A stretch of 64,000 nucleotides of DNA from Nocardia shimofusensis NBRC 100134 (GTDB taxonomy: Bacteria; Actinomycetota; Actinomycetes; Mycobacteriales; Mycobacteriaceae), in assembly GCF_001613125.1 (NCBI RefSeq), contig NZ_BDBT01000027.1, positions 1-64,000 on the forward strand. The letters run 5' to 3'. How positions within the stretch are numbered: position 1 is the stretch's first letter; every line of letters begins with the position of its first letter. Shown piece by piece: positions 60,950 to 64,000 of this stretch. Under the pieces are notes generated by a model that ran no database searches, was not told where the DNA came from, and saw only the letters and a program-made list of their open reading frames with translations. The position numbers were made by a program, and so were the translations under genes.

Positions 60950-61133
60950 GGTGCTGCACTATGCCTCATCATCGGCCTGCATCGGCGAGGTATTCCCCCT
61001 CGGCAAGATGCGCCGATACCTCGAGCGCCCCAACAGCGACTATCTCGCGCACACCGATCGATCGGCCACCTCTTCAGCCCTTACGAGCTGATCGAGTGCC
61101 CACGCGAAGAAGGCCGACTCAGGTATGGCGTGG

Positions 61134-61550
61134 TCAGGCCGGACCGCCCAAGGCCCAGCTCCGATCCTTGGTGATCTGGCGGCTCATCGCCCGCGCCATG
61201 CGTGACGCCTGGAGTACCGCGCGTGCGGCGAAGGGTCCGGCGTGCCGCTCGTCGACAATCTCGGTCCACAAAGCCAGCCAGCGCTGGAAATGCGCGACGG
61301 TGAGCGGGTGCTGCTGGTGCAGGCGGGTGTGGACCGCGAGCGCGCTGCCGCGGTAGGTCTTGGTGCCGAACAACACCGTTTCCCAGAAGTCGCACATCAC
61401 CGGCAGGTGGGATTCCAGGCCCTTCTCGCGAAGCTCGGTGAACGGCTCGACCAGTTCTTCGTCGATCAGCGCCCGGGAGTAGAAGGCGCGCAACAGTGCT
61501 TCGATGTCCGCGCGGGTGGTGAGATCGCCGCGCTCCGTCTGCACTGTCAT
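61134..61550 (-). CDS. Group III truncated haemoglobin
   Basis: 138 residues. Group III features: DIEALLRAFYSRALIDEELVEPF, LPVMCDFWETVLFGTKTYRG, and HTRLHQQHPLTVAHFQRWLALW, where the distal/proximal histidine region and Trp of trHbIII occur. Binds haem and O2 or NO; physiological role in actinobacteria uncertain. ATG 61550 follows GAGGAGG. Upstream, a small palindrome ACTACC-GAT-GGTAGT (61612-61626) lies in the divergent gap to the NmrA-like gene, so one regulator may serve both. Confidence 0.88.
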   Translation of the reverse strand: MTVQTERGDLTTRADIEALLRAFYSRALIDEELVEPFTELREKGLESHLPVMCDFWETVLFGTKTYRGSALAVHTRLHQQHPLTVAHFQRWLALWTEIVDERHAGPFAARAVLQASRMARAMSRQITKDRSWALGGPA

Positions 61551-61611
61551 CGAATCCTCCTCGCCCAGCCGGGTGTGGGGCCCGGGGTCACCTCGCTCGC
61601 GCGGCGGGCCT

Positions 61612-61626
61612 ACTACCGATGGTAGT
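61612..61626. promoter_or_regulatory. Palindrome in the haemoglobin/NmrA divergent gap
   Basis: ACTACC-GAT-GGTAGT, perfect 6-bp arms. Another inverted repeat, CACCGG with CCGGTG (61634-61653), and GGATGG with CCATCC (61685-61706) lie nearer the plus-strand gene. Probable operator sites; no regulator gene is adjacent. Confidence 0.45.
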
Positions 61627-61724
61627 CCGGGACCACCGGCGCTCAGGCCGGTGAGACGGACGAGACAGGCTGGTACCACTGGCAGGATGGAATGGTTCAG
61701 CCATCCACAGCGGAGAGGGCGCAA

Positions 61725-62540
61725 ATGACCATCCTGGTGACAGGGGCCACCGCAAATATCGGCCGCAAGGTCGTCGACCACCTGCTCGCGCTGGGCGCCA
61801 ACGACATTCGGGCGCTCACCACCAACCCGCGTAAGGCCGCGCTCCCCTCCGCGGTGCAGGTGGCCGAGGGCTACCTGCGGCAACCGGACACCCTGCCCGC
61901 GGCATTCGAAGGGGTCGATCGGATGTACCTGGCGCCCACACCCGACAATGTCGCCGAGGTGCTCGCGCTGGCCCGCGCGGCCGGTGTGCGACATGTCGTC
62001 GATCTTTCCGGTGAACCGGAGAGCTGGCGGGGCGGCGTCTGCACGGCCGTCGAGGACAGCGGCATGGCCTGGACTCATCTGTGGCCGGGGGATTTCATGG
62101 AGAACACCCTGATCTGGGCGCAGCAGATCCGCGAGACCGGCGCTGTCCTGGAGCCGGTGCCCGAGGCCGCGAGCGCGCCGATCGCCATGGACGACATCGC
62201 CGCTGTCGCCGCCACCGCCCTGCTGACCGACGCACATCTCGGCCGTGCCTACCCGCTGGCGGGGCCGGAGATCCTCACCCGCACCGACCTGGTCCGGCAT
62301 CTCGCCGAGGCACTCGGTCGCGGCATCACCTTCCAGCGGGCATCCCGTGAGGAGACCATCGCCGTTCTGACCCCCGCCATGGGCGACACCGCGACCTGGT
62401 ACGTCGACAACGTTCTGACCAGTTTCGACGTGCCGGCGTCAGCTCTGCCGATCACCAGCGTCCAGGAGATCACCGGCAGGCCCGCGACGACCTTCGCCCG
62501 GTGGGCCGCCGACAACGCCGCGCGTTTCGCTGTCGACTGA
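61725..62540 (+). CDS. NmrA-like NAD(P)-binding oxidoreductase
   Basis: 271 residues. N-terminal Rossmann motif TGATANIGRKVVDHLL, then TTNPRKAALPSAVQVAEGYL, VRHVVDLSGEP, TAVEDSGMAWTHLWPGDFMENTLIW and PIAMDDIAAVAATALL. An atypical SDR of the NmrA/HSCARG group, with sensor or quinone-reductase-type functions; no Tyr-x3-Lys, so catalysis is uncertain. ATG 61725 with GGAGAGGGC before it. It is the intact counterpart of the truncated gene at 52388-53119, whose homology begins at the position of residues 45-50 here. Confidence 0.88.
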   Translation: MTILVTGATANIGRKVVDHLLALGANDIRALTTNPRKAALPSAVQVAEGYLRQPDTLPAAFEGVDRMYLAPTPDNVAEVLALARAAGVRHVVDLSGEPESWRGGVCTAVEDSGMAWTHLWPGDFMENTLIWAQQIRETGAVLEPVPEAASAPIAMDDIAAVAATALLTDAHLGRAYPLAGPEILTRTDLVRHLAEALGRGITFQRASREETIAVLTPAMGDTATWYVDNVLTSFDVPASALPITSVQEITGRPATTFARWAADNAARFAVD

Positions 62541-62598
62541 CGGGAGCTACCGGGGGATTGAGCCGTAGCCGCCGAGGGGTGAGCACTCCGACCCACGC

Positions 62599-63711
62599 TC
62601 ACCTGCTCGGCGACGGGTTGGTCCCCGTGTCGAGGCAACGGTGGGCTGGCGTCGACAGCAGCGTGTCGGCGGCGGAATAGGCATCCAGCGCCCCGGCGCC
62701 GACCGCATCGGCCAGCCGGTCGAGGTCGCTGTGCCCGCGTAGCCGGCTCTGGGCGAGAGAGAGGATCTGGGCGCGGGCGCGGGCCGTGCGACGATCGCGG
62801 GTCTCGGCGCGGCGGTGGGCATCGATGGCGGTGATCAGTTCGCCGACGCCGACGCCACGGTCGGCGATCAAGGTGAGGATCGGGACGGACGCCTCCGCGC
62901 GCAGATCGCGGACCGTCTGCTGGGCGCCGTCGCGGTCGGCCTTGTTGACCACGAGGATGTCGGCGACCTCGAGCAGACCGGCCTTGGCGGCCTGGATCGC
63001 GTCTCCCGCACCGGGATTCAGGACCACCAGCGTGGGGTCGGCGACTGCGGCGATCTCGATCTCGGATTGGCCGACACCGACAGTCTCGAGCAGCACCACC
63101 TCGTAGCCGACCGCGGCGAGCAGGGCGAGGGCCGCGGGTACCGCTTCGGACAGGCCGCCGAGGTGGCCGCGGGCAGCCAGGGAACGGATGAAGACGCCCG
63201 GATCGTCGATGTGTCGATCCATCCTGATCCGATCCCCCAGCAGCGCGCCCCCGCTGTAGGGCGAGGACGGGTCGACGGCCAGCACGGCCACGCGCAGACC
63301 CCGTTGCCGGTATGCGCCCACCAATGCCGAGATGGTGGTCGACTTTCCCGCTCCGGGTGGTCCCGTGACGCCGATGACCAGTGCCGAGGCGGACTCCCCC
63401 CGCAGCGCGTCGCGCACCGACGCACTGGCCGGTCCTTCGACCGAAGTGAGCAGTCGCCCTAGCGCACGGGGCGATCCCGCCCTGGCCCTCGCGAGCAGAT
63501 CAGCCACTCCGTCGTCGTCCGGCGTCGGCTCGGCATCCGAATCCGCGACCTCGGCCGGGACGGCCCCCGCTCTCCGGGGCGGCGCCGCATCGGGGGCGAC
63601 GCCGAGGGACACCTCGGCACCGGACGCGGTGGGCGGACCATCCGCCGAGGGCACGACGGCACTCGTCGCGCCCTCGGATACGGCGACGAATTCGCCGCCC
63701 GGCTCGCTCAC
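62599..63711 (-). CDS. meaB: MeaB/ArgK-type GTPase (methylmalonyl-CoA mutase chaperone)
   Basis: 370 residues from GTG 63711, which overlaps the thiolase stop as GTGA. G-domain motifs are GPPGAGKST (P-loop), VLAVDPSSPYSGGALLGDRIRM, ETVGVGQSE (G3) and VNKADRDG (G4). MeaB protects and loads cobalamin on methylmalonyl-CoA mutase, which handles propionyl-CoA. The first 75 residues are Ala/Ser/Pro-rich and not conserved. It is coupled with a thiolase gene, fitting propionyl-CoA production by degradation of methyl-branched chains. The mutase itself is not in the window. Confidence 0.9.
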   Translation of the reverse strand: MSEPGGEFVAVSEGATSAVVPSADGPPTASGAEVSLGVAPDAAPPRRAGAVPAEVADSDAEPTPDDDGVADLLARARAGSPRALGRLLTSVEGPASASVRDALRGESASALVIGVTGPPGAGKSTTISALVGAYRQRGLRVAVLAVDPSSPYSGGALLGDRIRMDRHIDDPGVFIRSLAARGHLGGLSEAVPAALALLAAVGYEVVLLETVGVGQSEIEIAAVADPTLVVLNPGAGDAIQAAKAGLLEVADILVVNKADRDGAQQTVRDLRAEASVPILTLIADRGVGVGELITAIDAHRRAETRDRRTARARAQILSLAQSRLRGHSDLDRLADAVGAGALDAYSAADTLLSTPAHRCLDTGTNPSPSR

Positions 63712-64000
63712 GGCGCGGGGACCTCGATGACTGTGGCCGATCCCATGCCGCCGCCGGCACACAGCGCCGCTATCCCCAGGCCGCCGCCGCGACGGCGCAG
63801 TTCGTGCACCAGGGTCACGATCATGCGCGCACCGGTCGCCGCGACGGGATGGCCGAGCGAGCACCCGCTGCCGCTGAAGTTGACCCGGTCGGCGTCCAGA
63901 TCCAGTGCCGCGATCGTGGCCAGCGGAACAGACGCGAACGCCTCGTTGATCTCGATCAGCGAGACATCCGAAAGCGAGACCCCGGCGCGCGCAACCGCTT
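63708..64000 (-). CDS. Thiolase, C-terminal part (gene runs off the right edge)
   Basis: About 97 codons visible, the C-terminus of an acetyl-CoA acetyltransferase. From the edge: VARAGVSLSDVSLIEINEAFA, then VNFSGSGCSLGHPVAATGARM with the catalytic His, and ALCAGGGMGSATVIEV with the second catalytic Cys in CAGGGMG. The stop at 63708-63710 overlaps the MeaB start by GTGA. The N-terminal Cys domain lies beyond 64000. Independent of the thiolase at 34015 by sequence (CSLGHP versus IALGHP). Confidence 0.88.
   Translation of the reverse strand, partial: AVARAGVSLSDVSLIEINEAFASVPLATIAALDLDADRVNFSGSGCSLGHPVAATGARMIVTLVHELRRRGGGLGIAALCAGGGMGSATVIEVPAP

Noticed and set aside
60858..61091. 77-codon plus-strand frame after the metallopeptidase
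   Set aside because: It starts inside the peptidase gene in another frame, has no ribosome site and no family; at best a remnant of a degraded gene (VLHYASSSACIGEVFPLGK).

Overview
The window is uniformly high-GC DNA. Overlapping start/stop codons (ATGA, TGATG, GTGA), frequent GTG starts and long same-strand gene strings are typical of Actinomycetota. An antigen-85-type mycolyltransferase (51365-52378) and an MTB12-type lipoprotein (53703-54206) point to a mycolate-bearing genus such as Nocardia or Rhodococcus. That assignment is inference; there is no rRNA or other taxonomic marker. No tRNA, rRNA, CRISPR array, transposase or integrase was seen.

Almost everything from 0.5 to 59 kb is catabolism of CoA-activated compounds. 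It holds two acyl-CoA synthetases, three CoA-transferase-family proteins, four enoyl-CoA hydratases, ten acyl-CoA dehydrogenases (eight of them in four adjacent large/small pairs, as in steroid degradation), four SDRs, a MaoC-type hydratase, a thiolase (a second is cut by the right edge), two Rieske oxygenases, a ferredoxin, a Baeyer-Villiger-type monooxygenase, a TPP enzyme, an aldehyde and an alcohol dehydrogenase, a thioesterase and a branched-chain-type ABC importer. There is no Mce importer and there are no recognisable KstD/Hsa steroid-ring genes, so the substrate is unknown. A bulky, alkyl-substituted alicyclic, terpenoid or steroid-like acid would fit.

Layout. (A) 0.5-28.8 kb: four operons around a GntR/FCD regulator (17763-18569). 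These are the CoA-transferase/hydratase/ferredoxin operon (minus, 4268 to 573), the synthetase/SDR/reductase/hydratase/synthetase string (plus, 4350 to 10755), the acyl-CoA dehydrogenase operon (minus, 17650 to 12100) and the oxygenase operon (plus, 18944 to 28753). A near-identical operator, ATCCT-N4-AGGAT, lies in three of the controlling intergenic regions. A TetR/DUF4345 pair with its own twin operators is inserted at 10955-12086. (B) 28.8-32.6 kb: a zinc alcohol dehydrogenase, a MarR regulator and a divergent MFS exporter. (C) 32.1-51.3 kb: a thirteen-gene minus-strand series (ABC importer, two small unknown proteins, beta-oxidation genes) divergent from a plus-strand operon (AhpD-like protein, Rieske oxygenase, unknown protein, degenerate amidohydrolase, NTF2 protein, dehydrogenase pair). 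(D) 51.4-54.2 kb: mycolyltransferase, a truncated NmrA-like gene fused tail-on to a TetR gene, and a lipoprotein. (E) 54.3-59 kb: hydratase plus dehydrogenase pair divergent from a TetR regulator and a TesB thioesterase. A second palindrome, GAGAAT-N3-ATTCTC, occurs exactly at 6718, 45475 and 57334, with a rearranged copy at 58130, and links regions A, C and E into one probable TetR regulon. (F) 59.2-64 kb: an unrecognised two-gene unit (125-aa protein plus HELGH metallopeptidase), a truncated haemoglobin, an intact NmrA-like protein, MeaB and a partial thiolase.

Working model (inference): the ABC importer and the two synthetases capture and activate a carboxylic acid. The paired dehydrogenases, hydratases, SDRs and thiolase shorten or open it. 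The Rieske oxygenases and monooxygenase attack the carbocycle. The TPP enzyme and aldehyde dehydrogenase process a cleavage product, and GntR and TetR proteins de-repress the operons when a CoA intermediate accumulates.
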